A DNA stretch of 6,614 nt from an uncultured Clostridia bacterium (GCA_934645275.1 CAKUDW010000114.1:1-6614); one strand, 5' to 3'. Shown: positions 1 through 6,447, numbered from the stretch's first letter. A program made the numbers and translations. The notes: a model not told the origin generated them from the sequence alone.

Positions 1-73
1 GAAGTTTGAGCGTAAGGACAAGACCCGCAAGCAGGTCAGCATCTATCCCAAGACGGAAGCTGCCGCCGAATAA
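1..73 (+). CDS. 3' end of an unidentified gene (partial)
   Basis: An open frame enters from the left edge (codons in phase with base 2) and ends at TAA 71-73. It encodes about 23 C-terminal residues, rich in Lys and Arg and then ending in PKTEAAAE. The tail is hydrophilic and charged, with no motif I recognise, so no function is proposed. It is judged real because a strong intrinsic terminator follows the stop codon by 14 bases, as expected at the end of a transcription unit, and because the next gene's start lies beyond that terminator. A frame overlapping it from base 6 can be read into the downstream glycosylase, but that reading crosses the terminator and is not the likely gene start. Confidence 0.6.
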   Translation, partial: KFERKDKTRKQVSIYPKTEAAAE

Positions 74-87
74 TTGTGGGGTAAGGG

Positions 88-119
88 AGAGCGTCGGAAA
101 GTATTTCCGGCGCTCTTTT
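88..119 (+). terminator. Intrinsic (Rho-independent) terminator
   Basis: A 13-bp inverted repeat (88-100 with 104-116) is complete apart from one G-U wobble pair, with a GTA loop at 101-103. The 3' arm runs directly into TTTT (116-119). It lies 14 bases after the stop of the upstream partial gene. A strong stem plus a T-run is the classic form. It separates the upstream gene from the glycosylase gene, whose start is 31 bases further on. Confidence 0.85.
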
Positions 120-149
120 CAATATGGTTGGAACAGAGCGTGTGATTTA

Positions 150-1007
150 ATGAAGATATTTTTGGGAAACGAGGCCATAGATTTGCGGCTGAGCCTGATC
201 GGCAGCGCGCAATGCTTTTCGTGGCTTGAAATGCCGGATGGCTTTATCGGCGCACCCGACGGGCTGCCCGTGCGCCTGTGGCGCGATGAATGCGGCCTGT
301 GGGCGGAAATGGGCGGGGACGGCATGAATGAAGCGGACGTCAGGCGCAGGCTCAGGCACTATCTGGATTTGAATCGAAATTACGCTGCCATTGCTACAGA
401 ATTTGCCGCATGGCCGGTGGGCAAACGTGCGATGGAGCTCTATCCAGGCCTGCGGGTACTGAATCAGCCCGCGTGGGAGGCGCTCGTGGCGTTTATACTC
501 TCGGCAAATAACAATGTGATGCGCATCCGTCGACTGGTGCTCGCGCTGAACCGGGAATATGGCGCATGTCTTGATGTGGGCGGCGCGCAGGTATATGCGT
601 TTCCGTCGCCAGAACGGCTGGCGGCATGCGCTCCGGAAGAATTGCGCGCGCTGGGCATGGGTTATCGCGCGCCCTATCTGGCGGAAACAGCACGGCGCGT
701 GCGCGATGGCTTTCCGCTGGAAGCACTATCGGGTATGCGCTATGAAGATGCGCATCGCACGCTGCTGGAGTTGCCCGGCGTGGGCGACAAGGTAGCGGAT
801 TGTGTGCTGCTGTTCGGCTGTGGTCAGAGCGCGGCCTTTCCAGTGGACGTGTGGGTAGAGCGTTTGCTCAGAAGCTGGTTCGGCGCCGACGAGCGCATGA
901 GTAGAGGTAAACTCGGCAGCTTTGCGCGAAAAACGCTGGGCAACCATGCGGGATTGATGCAGCAGTTTTTGTTTCAGGCCGCGCGCACCGGCGATATGAA
1001 GCTGTAA
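150..1007 (+). CDS. ogg: 8-oxoguanine DNA glycosylase / AP lyase, OGG1 type
   Basis: The 285-aa product is predicted to be a bifunctional base-excision repair enzyme that removes 8-oxoguanine from DNA and nicks the abasic site by beta-elimination. An OGG_N-like domain (about 1-105) contains QCFSW at 21-25. The HhH-GPD domain follows, with SANNN at 118-122, the helix-hairpin-helix LPGVGDKVADC at 208-218 holding the catalytic Lys214, and FPVDVW at 230-235 holding the catalytic Asp233. By motif alignment these correspond to human OGG1 K249 and D268; Cys218 matches C253, and Arg125 matches R154, which reads the opposite cytosine. Ala20 sits where OGG1 has Gly42. ATG 150 is chosen because the frame upstream runs through the terminator and the N-terminus then fits the family; no clear Shine-Dalgarno is present, so the start is moderately certain. 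No iron-sulfur Cys cluster of the MutY/Nth kind is present. The gene is convergent with the sortase gene. Confidence 0.9.
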   Translation: MKIFLGNEAIDLRLSLIGSAQCFSWLEMPDGFIGAPDGLPVRLWRDECGLWAEMGGDGMNEADVRRRLRHYLDLNRNYAAIATEFAAWPVGKRAMELYPGLRVLNQPAWEALVAFILSANNNVMRIRRLVLALNREYGACLDVGGAQVYAFPSPERLAACAPEELRALGMGYRAPYLAETARRVRDGFPLEALSGMRYEDAHRTLLELPGVGDKVADCVLLFGCGQSAAFPVDVWVERLLRSWFGADERMSRGKLGSFARKTLGNHAGLMQQFLFQAARTGDMKL

Positions 1008-1015
1008 ATCAGGGC

Positions 1016-2200
1016 TCAGCTCAGCTTCGAGGCACACACTAGCTGGCGCAGCTCGTCCTCGTCCTCATCGTCGCGCAGTGCGCGCAGCGCAATGATAAAG
1101 CGGCCATTTTCACGCGTGTATTCGCAGGTAACCAGCATTAGCAGCTCGTCGCCATAGCGAACGTCGACGGGAATGCTGAACTTTGAAAGCCCGCGCAGAT
1201 CGCGTATGAAACCGTCGAATTCATCTTCATCGAAGATGAAACGGCGGAAATTCAGGTAGCCGGGGCTGCCAGTATCGGCCGCGGCGGAGAATACTGCGAA
1301 CGGCGCGTAGGTGCGGTTTTCATAGATTGTGTCAAAATGCACCAGCGGATATTTACGCAAAAAGGACAGTTCGTCATAGCCCATTAGCGCATGAAACATG
1401 GTGCCGTTTTTCATGTTGTGCCCGTAAATAATCAGATTTTGATCCTTGGGCACCAGCAGGTTGCTGCCATCCAGAAACAGCGCGCCCGCGTTGCTTTCTT
1501 CGCGTTCGAAGCTGTGGTTCAGGTAGTAGTCGTTGTCATTTTTGCGCTGTACCACAGGTAGGGCCAGCAGTTCGTCGATATCCAGAAAGCCGATGGTTTC
1601 GTCATTTATCTCCAGCAGTGCGTCGAAATACTGCTGCACAGGCGGAGGGGTTTCCAGCGCGAATACCAGCGTATCGGCATCCGGCGTGGCGTGCGGCGCG
1701 AGCGTGGCGTCCACAGCGATTTCAAATTCCATGGACGTGGGCGACGTAGCGACTGGCACAACTGTGGATATGATCGTTGTCACCGGAGTCGCCGTGGACG
1801 CGGCGGTTGCATTCACTGTGTGCGTAGCTGCGGCTGTTGACGCGGGTGTGACTGTGGGCGTTTCTATAGCCGGCGTGACTGTGGGCACGGCCGTTATATC
1901 CGGAATAGGCGTTGCAGCCTGCGTGGGTGTTATGGCTTGCGTGGGCGTGGCGGTCGCGCGGGCCGACGCGTAGAGCTCGGCGTAGGCGGCGTTGCTGCGC
2001 AGCGTACGGGTGCGCTCCGCTTCCCATGCGATGATGCGAACGGCACAAAACAGCATCAACGGCACGCACACAGTGAGTGCGATCAACCTTTGCGCGCGGC
2101 TGCGCTCCGACACGCGGCGGCTGGTCAGCTGCCGCGGAATGGCCTTGTAGCGGCGTAGCAGCCGGGCAAGCGGGCCCTTGCGCGCGGTTTGCTTTTTCAT
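1016..2200 (-). CDS. Class B sortase, membrane-anchored, with Thr/Pro-rich stalk
   Basis: The 394-aa product is a predicted cysteine transpeptidase that attaches surface proteins to peptidoglycan (or joins them to each other) outside the membrane. Seen in order: a very basic cytoplasmic N-terminus (1-38), one membrane segment (about 39-59), a low-complexity Thr/Pro/Ala stalk (about 82-175) and a sortase domain (about 186-376). The domain contains YGHNM with catalytic His261, LVTCEY with nucleophile Cys359, and Arg367 eight residues later in NGRF. The TCEY signature and YGHNM context are those of class B (SrtB family) enzymes. The C-terminus is acidic (377-383). The start is firm: GGAGG sits 6 bases before the ATG and a good promoter lies upstream. 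The stalk makes it longer than a typical SrtB of about 240-250 aa. No sortase-sorted substrate is encoded in the window, so its target is unknown. Confidence 0.92.
   Translation of the reverse strand: MKKQTARKGPLARLLRRYKAIPRQLTSRRVSERSRAQRLIALTVCVPLMLFCAVRIIAWEAERTRTLRSNAAYAELYASARATATPTQAITPTQAATPIPDITAVPTVTPAIETPTVTPASTAAATHTVNATAASTATPVTTIISTVVPVATSPTSMEFEIAVDATLAPHATPDADTLVFALETPPPVQQYFDALLEINDETIGFLDIDELLALPVVQRKNDNDYYLNHSFEREESNAGALFLDGSNLLVPKDQNLIIYGHNMKNGTMFHALMGYDELSFLRKYPLVHFDTIYENRTYAPFAVFSAAADTGSPGYLNFRRFIFDEDEFDGFIRDLRGLSKFSIPVDVRYGDELLMLVTCEYTRENGRFIIALRALRDDEDEDELRQLVCASKLS
1700..1960 (-). repeat. Low-complexity Thr/Pro-coding repeat (sortase stalk)
   Basis: This part of the sortase gene encodes degenerate ATPT / TPTVTPA-like units (roughly residues 82-168). 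At DNA level the 12-mer GTGACTGTGGGC (+ strand) occurs at 1848-1859 and again at 1875-1886, a 27-bp period that equals nine codons; GCGTGGG-type units recur near 1920-1950. Such tracts usually make extended wall-spanning spacers and can change length by slippage. The long hydrophobic reading frame on the + strand here is only the antisense shadow. Confidence 0.7.
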
Positions 2201-2235
2201 TCGATTCCTCCGATGCCAAAATGCTTTTTACCTAC

Positions 2236-2264
2236 ATTATAAGTCAGCGTGGATTGAAATGCAA
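2236..2264 (-). promoter_or_regulatory. Sigma-A-type promoter for the sortase gene
   Basis: Read on the minus strand: -35 TTGCAT (2259-2264), 17-bp spacer, -10 TATAAT (2236-2241), a perfect -10 with a 5/6 match at -35. Expected transcription start is near 2229, leaving a short leader of about 29 nt that contains the GGAGG ribosome site (2207-2211). Confidence 0.8.
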
Positions 2265-2268
2265 GCGC

Positions 2269-2297
2269 GCATAAGCACGGACTTTGATTCATAAGGT
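2269..2297 (+). promoter_or_regulatory. Putative sigma-E promoter for spoIVA
   Basis: GCATAAG (2269-2275) fits the sigma-E -35 consensus KMATATT in its first five positions. CATAAGGT (2290-2297) carries the CATA core of the -10 consensus CATACAHT. The gap is exactly 14 bp, the optimum for this factor. It lies just ahead of spoIVA, which is transcribed by sigma-E in the mother cell in B. subtilis, and leaves a short leader before the AGGGGGAGG ribosome site (2312-2320). The -10 is imperfect after CATA, so this is likely rather than certain. Confidence 0.6.
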
Positions 2298-2328
2298 GGG
2301 GGTGAAGAAGCAGGGGGAGGCGTGTTCC

Positions 2329-3807
2329 ATGGATCAGAATACACTTTACAGGGACATAGCGCAACGATGTGGAGGCGATATCTACATCGGCGTTGTGGGG
2401 CCTGTGCGCACGGGCAAATCGAGCTTCATCAAGCGGTTCATGGAGCTGATGGTTCTGCCCGGCATGTCGGATGAGAACGAACGGATGCGCGCGCGGGATG
2501 AACTGCCCCAGAGCGGCGCAGGCCGGGCAGTGATGACCAATCAGCCCAAATTCGTGCCGAATGAGGCTGCGGGCGTGCAGCTGCAAGACGGGGCGTCGGC
2601 CAGTGTGCGGCTGGTGGACTGTGTGGGCTATCCAGTGCCCGGTTCTATGGGTGCGGATGGCGAAGCAGGGGCGCGCATGGTGCGCACGCCGTGGTTCGAC
2701 CACGATATTCCCTTCGACGAGGCCGCTGAAATCGGCACGCGCAAGGTGATACAGGATCATTCTACCGTGGGCGTGGTGGTGACCAGCGACGGCAGCGTGG
2801 TCGATTTACCACGGAACGCCTATCAGGAGGCCGAGGCGCGCACCGTGGCAGAGCTTCGCGAATTGGGCAAGCCTTTTATCGTGGTTTTAAACTCCACACA
2901 TCCGGCTGCCGCAGCCACGGCGGAGCTTGCAGACGGGCTTGAGCGCGAATATGGCGTGCCGGTGCTTGCAACCGATATATTGAATATGGATGCGGATGGC
3001 CTGAACGGCATTATGGAGAGCCTGCTGCTGGAATTTCCGCTGCGGGAAGTTCGGCTAAACGCGCCGTCGTGGCTGACCTCGTTGGCGGCGGATCACTGGC
3101 TCGGCAAAGCTGTGTTGGACACGCTGAAGGCCGCGGCGGATAAAATGAGCCGGGTGCGCGATCGCGGGATGCTGGCGGAAGCGTTTGCCGAAAATGAGTA
3201 CGCCGAGGATGTATCGCCCGGCGCAGTGCGGCTCAACGAGGGGCGGGCTGACTATCGCCTGAATGTGAAGGATGGGCTGTTTTACAAGATCCTAGGCGAA
3301 GCCTGCGGACAGGAGATTGACAGCGAAGAGCATTTGTTTGAACTGATGAAATCGCTGGTGAGCGACAGCGCCGCCTATCGACGCGTGGCTGCGGCGCTGC
3401 AGGATGTGGAAAGCGGCGGCTACGGCGTGGTAATGCCAGAGGTAGAGAGCATGGAAGTGCAGCAGCCGCGCATCGCCCGTGAGGGCGCGCACTTCGGCGT
3501 GCGCTTTTCGGCGAGCGCGCCGACTATTCACATGGTAAAAGTGGACCTGAAAACCGATGTGAGTCCCATTGTCGGCACGGAGAAGCAATCTGGCGAACTG
3601 CTTGAAAACCTGATGGCGGCTTATCGCCAGAATCCAGCGGAGATATGGAACACGGAGGTGTTTGGGAAGCCTCTGCGCGAACTTGTACGCGACGAAATGG
3701 GCGCGAAGCTTCAGCGACTGCCCGAGGATGTGCGCACTAAATTGCAGCAGGCGCTCGGACGCATCATTAATGAAGGCAGCGGCGGCATGATTTGTATTCT
3801 GCTGTGA
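2329..3807 (+). CDS. spoIVA: Stage IV sporulation protein A (spore coat basement-layer ATPase)
   Basis: The 492-aa product is SpoIVA, a morphogenetic ATPase that polymerises irreversibly around the forespore and forms the base on which the coat is built; it is also needed for cortex formation. The N-terminal TRAFAC-like nucleotide-binding domain carries the P-loop GPVRTGKS (24-31, Lys30), the conserved stretch DELPQSGAG (57-65), and Walker B LVDCVGY (95-101, Asp97). The C-terminal part includes HFGVRFSASAPTIHM (388-402), GTEKQS (416-421), and the ending INEGSGGMICILL (480-492), the C-terminal tail needed for localisation in B. subtilis. Length equals what I recall of the B. subtilis protein. 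ATG 2329 is chosen over the in-frame TTG at 2284 because AGGGGGAGG lies 8 bases ahead and the N-terminus then aligns with the family. One odd point: residue 71, a Thr in the TT 'sensor' pair of B. subtilis, is Asn here. Confidence 0.97.
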   Translation: MDQNTLYRDIAQRCGGDIYIGVVGPVRTGKSSFIKRFMELMVLPGMSDENERMRARDELPQSGAGRAVMTNQPKFVPNEAAGVQLQDGASASVRLVDCVGYPVPGSMGADGEAGARMVRTPWFDHDIPFDEAAEIGTRKVIQDHSTVGVVVTSDGSVVDLPRNAYQEAEARTVAELRELGKPFIVVLNSTHPAAAATAELADGLEREYGVPVLATDILNMDADGLNGIMESLLLEFPLREVRLNAPSWLTSLAADHWLGKAVLDTLKAAADKMSRVRDRGMLAEAFAENEYAEDVSPGAVRLNEGRADYRLNVKDGLFYKILGEACGQEIDSEEHLFELMKSLVSDSAAYRRVAAALQDVESGGYGVVMPEVESMEVQQPRIAREGAHFGVRFSASAPTIHMVKVDLKTDVSPIVGTEKQSGELLENLMAAYRQNPAEIWNTEVFGKPLRELVRDEMGAKLQRLPEDVRTKLQQALGRIINEGSGGMICILL

Positions 3808-3826
3808 GCAACATGTAAATTCCGAC

Positions 3827-3855
3827 TTGCTAAAGCGGCAAAACTTGTGTATAAT
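3827..3855 (+). promoter_or_regulatory. Sigma-A-type promoter for darA-holB-ricT
   Basis: TTGCTA (3827-3832), 17-bp spacer, and a perfect TATAAT (3850-3855). It starts 19 bases after the spoIVA stop and gives an expected start near 3862, with the ribosome site AAAGGGGAG at 3872-3880. It lets the downstream operon be transcribed in vegetative cells independently of spoIVA. No convincing terminator separates spoIVA from it. Confidence 0.82.
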
Positions 3856-3888
3856 AGAGATACGATAGCAGAAAGGGGAGCTAAGCGC

Positions 3889-4221
3889 ATGAAACTGATT
3901 ATCGCAATCGTGCAGGATGAAGATGCGTCTCGCCTGGTAAATAAATTGATGGACGAGGGTTACGGCGCCACCAAGCTGGCCACGACGGGCGGCTTCCTGC
4001 GCTCCGGAAATACCACCTTGCTCACTGGCGTGGACGACGACAAACTGGATCATGCCATGGAGATTATTGAAAAGACTTGCAAGAGCCGCACGCAAGTGGC
4101 GCCCGTGCATGCGCCGATGGCCGGCTCCGCGGGAATGTATGCGCCCGCTTATCCGATTCAGGTGACCGTGGGTGGCGCGACGGTGTTTGTAATGGAAGTG
4201 GAACAGTTCCACAAGTTCTAA
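3889..4221 (+). CDS. darA: PII-like cyclic-di-AMP receptor protein DarA/PstA
   Basis: The 110-aa product belongs to the YaaQ/DarA/PstA family of trimeric cytosolic PII-like proteins that bind cyclic di-AMP; their downstream partner is not settled. The match is clear over the whole length: the start MKLIIAIVQDED, the signature TKLATTGGFLRSGNTT (28-43) that forms part of the nucleotide pocket and leads into the flexible T-loop, VGGATVFV (94-101), and the ending VEQFHKF. Length is the usual 109-110 aa. ATG 3889 has AAAGGGGAG 8 bases upstream and matches the family start; the in-frame GTG at 3847 overlaps the promoter and is rejected. Residue 26, an Arg in the S. aureus and B. subtilis proteins as I recall them, is Gly here. 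It is the first gene of the operon with holB and ricT, as in B. subtilis except that yaaR is absent. Confidence 0.95.
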   Translation: MKLIIAIVQDEDASRLVNKLMDEGYGATKLATTGGFLRSGNTTLLTGVDDDKLDHAMEIIEKTCKSRTQVAPVHAPMAGSAGMYAPAYPIQVTVGGATVFVMEVEQFHKF

Positions 4222-4227
4222 TGTGCC

Positions 4228-4233
4228 GGGAGG
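4228..4233 (+). promoter_or_regulatory. Ribosome binding site for holB (decides the start)
   Basis: GGGAGG is the only good Shine-Dalgarno sequence near the beginning of holB. It lies after GTG 4223 and 13 bases before TTG 4247, so it can serve only the TTG, with an unusually long spacer. That spacing and the TTG codon suggest modest initiation. Confidence 0.5.
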
Positions 4234-4246
4234 CTGTTGTCGGGGT

Positions 4247-5194
4247 TTGAAGTTTACTGATTTCGCGGGTTTGGACGCAAAAATGGAACAGTTGATGCGT
4301 TCGGCGCAAGCCGGGCGCATTGTTCATGCCCTGCTTTTTTCCGGTGCGCATGGCACGGGCAAGCGTTCCATGGCGGAACTGATGGCCCGCGCCGTACTCT
4401 GCAAGGGCGAAGGCATGCGTCCTTGCGACGTGTGCGACAGCTGCAAAAAGTGCCTGAACGGCGTTCATCCGGACATTCACGACGTCGTTCCGGAAAAGAA
4501 TACCATCAAAGTGGGGCAGATTCGTGAGCTTCAGGACACGATGTCGTTGGCTTCTTACGAGGGCGGTATGAAGATCGCTATTATCGAGCGCGCCGACTGC
4601 ATGAACGAGAGCGCGCAGAACGCCCTGCTTAAGACGCTCGAAAACCCCACGGGCGATGCGCTGTTTTTTCTGTTGACGGATTCGCCGGGCGCGCTGCTGC
4701 CCACAGTGGTGTCGCGTTGCCTGACGGTGCGCTTTCGCTGCCTTGATCCGGAGACGTGCGCAGAGGTGCTGATGAAGCGCGGCGTGGCGCACGAGCGCGC
4801 CGCGCTTCTGGCGGCATTGGCGCAGGGCTCGGCTGGACGCGCGTTGGAAATTGACGCGGACGAGGGCTATATGACGCTGCGCGAGCGCGTAATCGACGCG
4901 CTTGAAAGCCTTTCAGGGCCTGAAAAAATCGCCGCCGCTTCAGCGGAAATCGGCGAGGTGAAAGACGGCGGCGCGGCTGTGCTTGAAATGATGGAGCTGT
5001 GGGCGCGGGATCTGATGCGCGTACAGAATGGCCTTGCGCCGATGCAGGCGGCGGACGGCGCGCGGTTGCGCGCTTCACGGCTCATTGGCAGCGCACTTTT
5101 AAAGGCTGTGGTGCAGATGCGGCGGCAAGTTGCCGCGAATGTTTCCTGGGCGAATGCACTGGATACGATGTTTTTTCAGCTCGTCCGCAAATGA
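4247..5194 (+). CDS. holB: DNA polymerase III delta' subunit (clamp loader)
   Basis: The 315-aa product is the delta' subunit of the clamp loader, which with delta and DnaX loads the beta sliding clamp at replication forks. An AAA+ fold is visible: HALLFSGAHGTGKR with a P-loop-like GAHGTGK (33-39), a four-Cys zinc module C60-C63-C66-C69, IAIIERADCM at the Walker B position (110-119), NALLKTLENP (125-134), and the SRC motif (156-158) that supplies the trans arginine finger. The P-loop Lys is followed by Arg rather than Ser/Thr, and the Walker B acidic pair reads E-R, consistent with the non-hydrolysing role of delta'. The C-terminal region is the helical collar domain. The start is uncertain: TTG 4247 gives the family-like MKFTDFAG and has GGGAGG (4228-4233), though 13 bases away; GTG 4223 would add eight residues but has no ribosome site. 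It follows darA in the same operon. Confidence 0.93.
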   Translation: MKFTDFAGLDAKMEQLMRSAQAGRIVHALLFSGAHGTGKRSMAELMARAVLCKGEGMRPCDVCDSCKKCLNGVHPDIHDVVPEKNTIKVGQIRELQDTMSLASYEGGMKIAIIERADCMNESAQNALLKTLENPTGDALFFLLTDSPGALLPTVVSRCLTVRFRCLDPETCAEVLMKRGVAHERAALLAALAQGSAGRALEIDADEGYMTLRERVIDALESLSGPEKIAAASAEIGEVKDGGAAVLEMMELWARDLMRVQNGLAPMQAADGARLRASRLIGSALLKAVVQMRRQVAANVSWANALDTMFFQLVRK

Positions 5195-5223
5195 TGGACG
5201 GCGATATACGGGAGGATGTTTTT

Positions 5224-6396
5224 ATGGCGACGGTTATAGGTGTCCGCTTCAAGAAGGCGGGCAAGGTATATTATTTTGACCCCTGCGATTTTTGGCCAAA
5301 GCCCGGTCAGAATGTCGTGGTAGAGACGGCGCGGGGCATCGAGTTTGGCGAGGTGGTCACCGCGCCGCGGTCTGTGAGTGATCAGCAGATTGTTTCACCG
5401 CTGAAAAAGGTGGTGCGCATTGCGACGGAGGAGGACGAGCAGCGCGCTGCTTTCAATGCTCGTCGAGAGGAAGAAGCTTTCAAAATCTGCCAGGAAAAGG
5501 TGCTCAAGCATAAGCTGGAAATGAAGCTGGTGAGCGTTGAGTACACCTTTGATAATTCCAAAATTATATTCTATTTTACGGCCAACGGCCGCGTGGACTT
5601 CCGCGAGCTGGTGAAGGACTTGGCATCGGTGTTTAAGATGCGCATTGAGCTTCGGCAGATCGGTGTGCGCGATGAGGCTAAGATGCTCGGCGGGCTTGGT
5701 TCCTGTGGGCGACCCATCTGCTGCGGCGCTTTTTTGGGCGATTTCCAGCCTGTCTCCATCAAAATGGCCAAGGAACAGAATCTATCGCTGAATCCCACAA
5801 AGATTTCCGGTCAGTGCGGTCGGTTGATGTGTTGCCTGAAGTATGAACAGGATACCTATGAGCAGACACTCAAGCGCGTGCCGCGCGTGGGTAAGGATAT
5901 CGTCACGCCGGACGGTGTGGGTGTAATTACCGAAATCAACGCCATCCGCGAGCGCGTGAAGGTGCGCATTCGCGTGGGCGATGACGACAGCTTTGAGGTG
6001 CGAGAATATTCGATGGACGACGTGCGCAAGCCCGGTCCGGACGATCAGCCCGCCGCACGAGAGGCACCGAAGCCGCAGGAAAAGCGTCCGAACGTGAAAA
6101 AGACGCCGATTCCCCAACAGGCGCAGGATGAGACGGCTGAAGCCGAAGGCGAAGAACCCAAGCGCCGCCGCTATCCACATCAGAAGGCCCCGAAGAACCT
6201 TTCTACGGATCAGTTCCTTGAGAAGTTGCGTAGCGACGGCGCAGCCCGAGATGTCGAAGCCGAAAAGGAGAAGGAACCAGCGCGCGAACATCGCCGTCGC
6301 CGTCGCGGCGGTCGCGGACGTCACAGAAGCGAGGATGGACAGGAGTCCGTGCAGAACGTGCCTGTGGAGGCACCCTCCGATGGTTCGGAGGAATAA
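5224..6396 (+). CDS. ricT: RicT (YaaT/PSP1-domain) Ric-complex protein with Arg-rich C-terminal extension
   Basis: The 390-aa product is the RicT/YaaT protein. In B. subtilis it joins RicA and RicF in an Fe-S-containing complex that modulates RNase Y cleavage of mRNAs and affects competence, biofilm formation and sporulation. The PSP1 core spans about 1-265: VGVRFKKAGKVYYFDP-like start, VDFRELVKDLASVF (124-137), RIELRQIGVRDEAKMLGG (140-157), and two Cys clusters, C161/C166/C167 and C198/C203/C204, which supply cluster ligands in the family. B. subtilis YaaT is about 275 aa; here roughly 120 further residues (270-390) are low-complexity and charged, with Arg-rich HRRRRRGGRGRHR at 356-368 and an acidic end. 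ATG 5224 is chosen because GGGAGG (5210-5215) sits 8 bases before it and MATVIGVRFK matches the family; ATG 5191, overlapping the holB stop, lacks a ribosome site. It is the last clear gene of the operon. Confidence 0.93.
   Translation: MATVIGVRFKKAGKVYYFDPCDFWPKPGQNVVVETARGIEFGEVVTAPRSVSDQQIVSPLKKVVRIATEEDEQRAAFNARREEEAFKICQEKVLKHKLEMKLVSVEYTFDNSKIIFYFTANGRVDFRELVKDLASVFKMRIELRQIGVRDEAKMLGGLGSCGRPICCGAFLGDFQPVSIKMAKEQNLSLNPTKISGQCGRLMCCLKYEQDTYEQTLKRVPRVGKDIVTPDGVGVITEINAIRERVKVRIRVGDDDSFEVREYSMDDVRKPGPDDQPAAREAPKPQEKRPNVKKTPIPQQAQDETAEAEGEEPKRRRYPHQKAPKNLSTDQFLEKLRSDGAARDVEAEKEKEPAREHRRRRRGGRGRHRSEDGQESVQNVPVEAPSDGSEE
6374..6391 (+). other. Hairpin over the 3' end of ricT, no T-run
   Basis: CCTCCGA (6374-6380), loop TGGT, TCGGAGG (6385-6391) form a perfect 7-bp stem ending three bases before the ricT stop. 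It is followed by AATAAATACG, so it is not a normal intrinsic terminator. It may protect the mRNA 3' end, or simply reflect codon choice. No better terminator is visible between ricT and the next promoter. Confidence 0.4.
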
Positions 6397-6447
6397 ATAC
6401 GTTAACGTGCATCCCTAAAATATGTTTCGAAAAAATCGGAAAAGGGC

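Noticed and set aside
6..149. N-terminal extension of the glycosylase back to base 6
   Set aside because: The extension would pass through the terminator stem and the end of the upstream gene, and its residues do not resemble the OGG family N-terminus.
1533..1973. 146-codon open frame on the + strand with a hydrophobic Val/Ala-rich product
   Set aside because: It is the antisense shadow of the repetitive Thr/Pro stalk of the sortase gene and has no ribosome site or recognisable domain.
3827..3844. TTGC ... GCAA hairpin as a spoIVA terminator
   Set aside because: Only a 4-bp stem with no T-run on the + strand, and it overlaps the darA promoter.
3292..4320. 342-codon minus-strand open frame across spoIVA, darA and holB
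   Set aside because: It lies opposite three well-identified genes, has no family features, and reflects GC-rich codon bias on the other strand.
6399..6408. Perfect 10-bp palindrome ACGTTAACGT after ricT
   Set aside because: Too short for a terminator, no T-run, and no partner copy in the window; it could be a protein site but there is nothing to support it.
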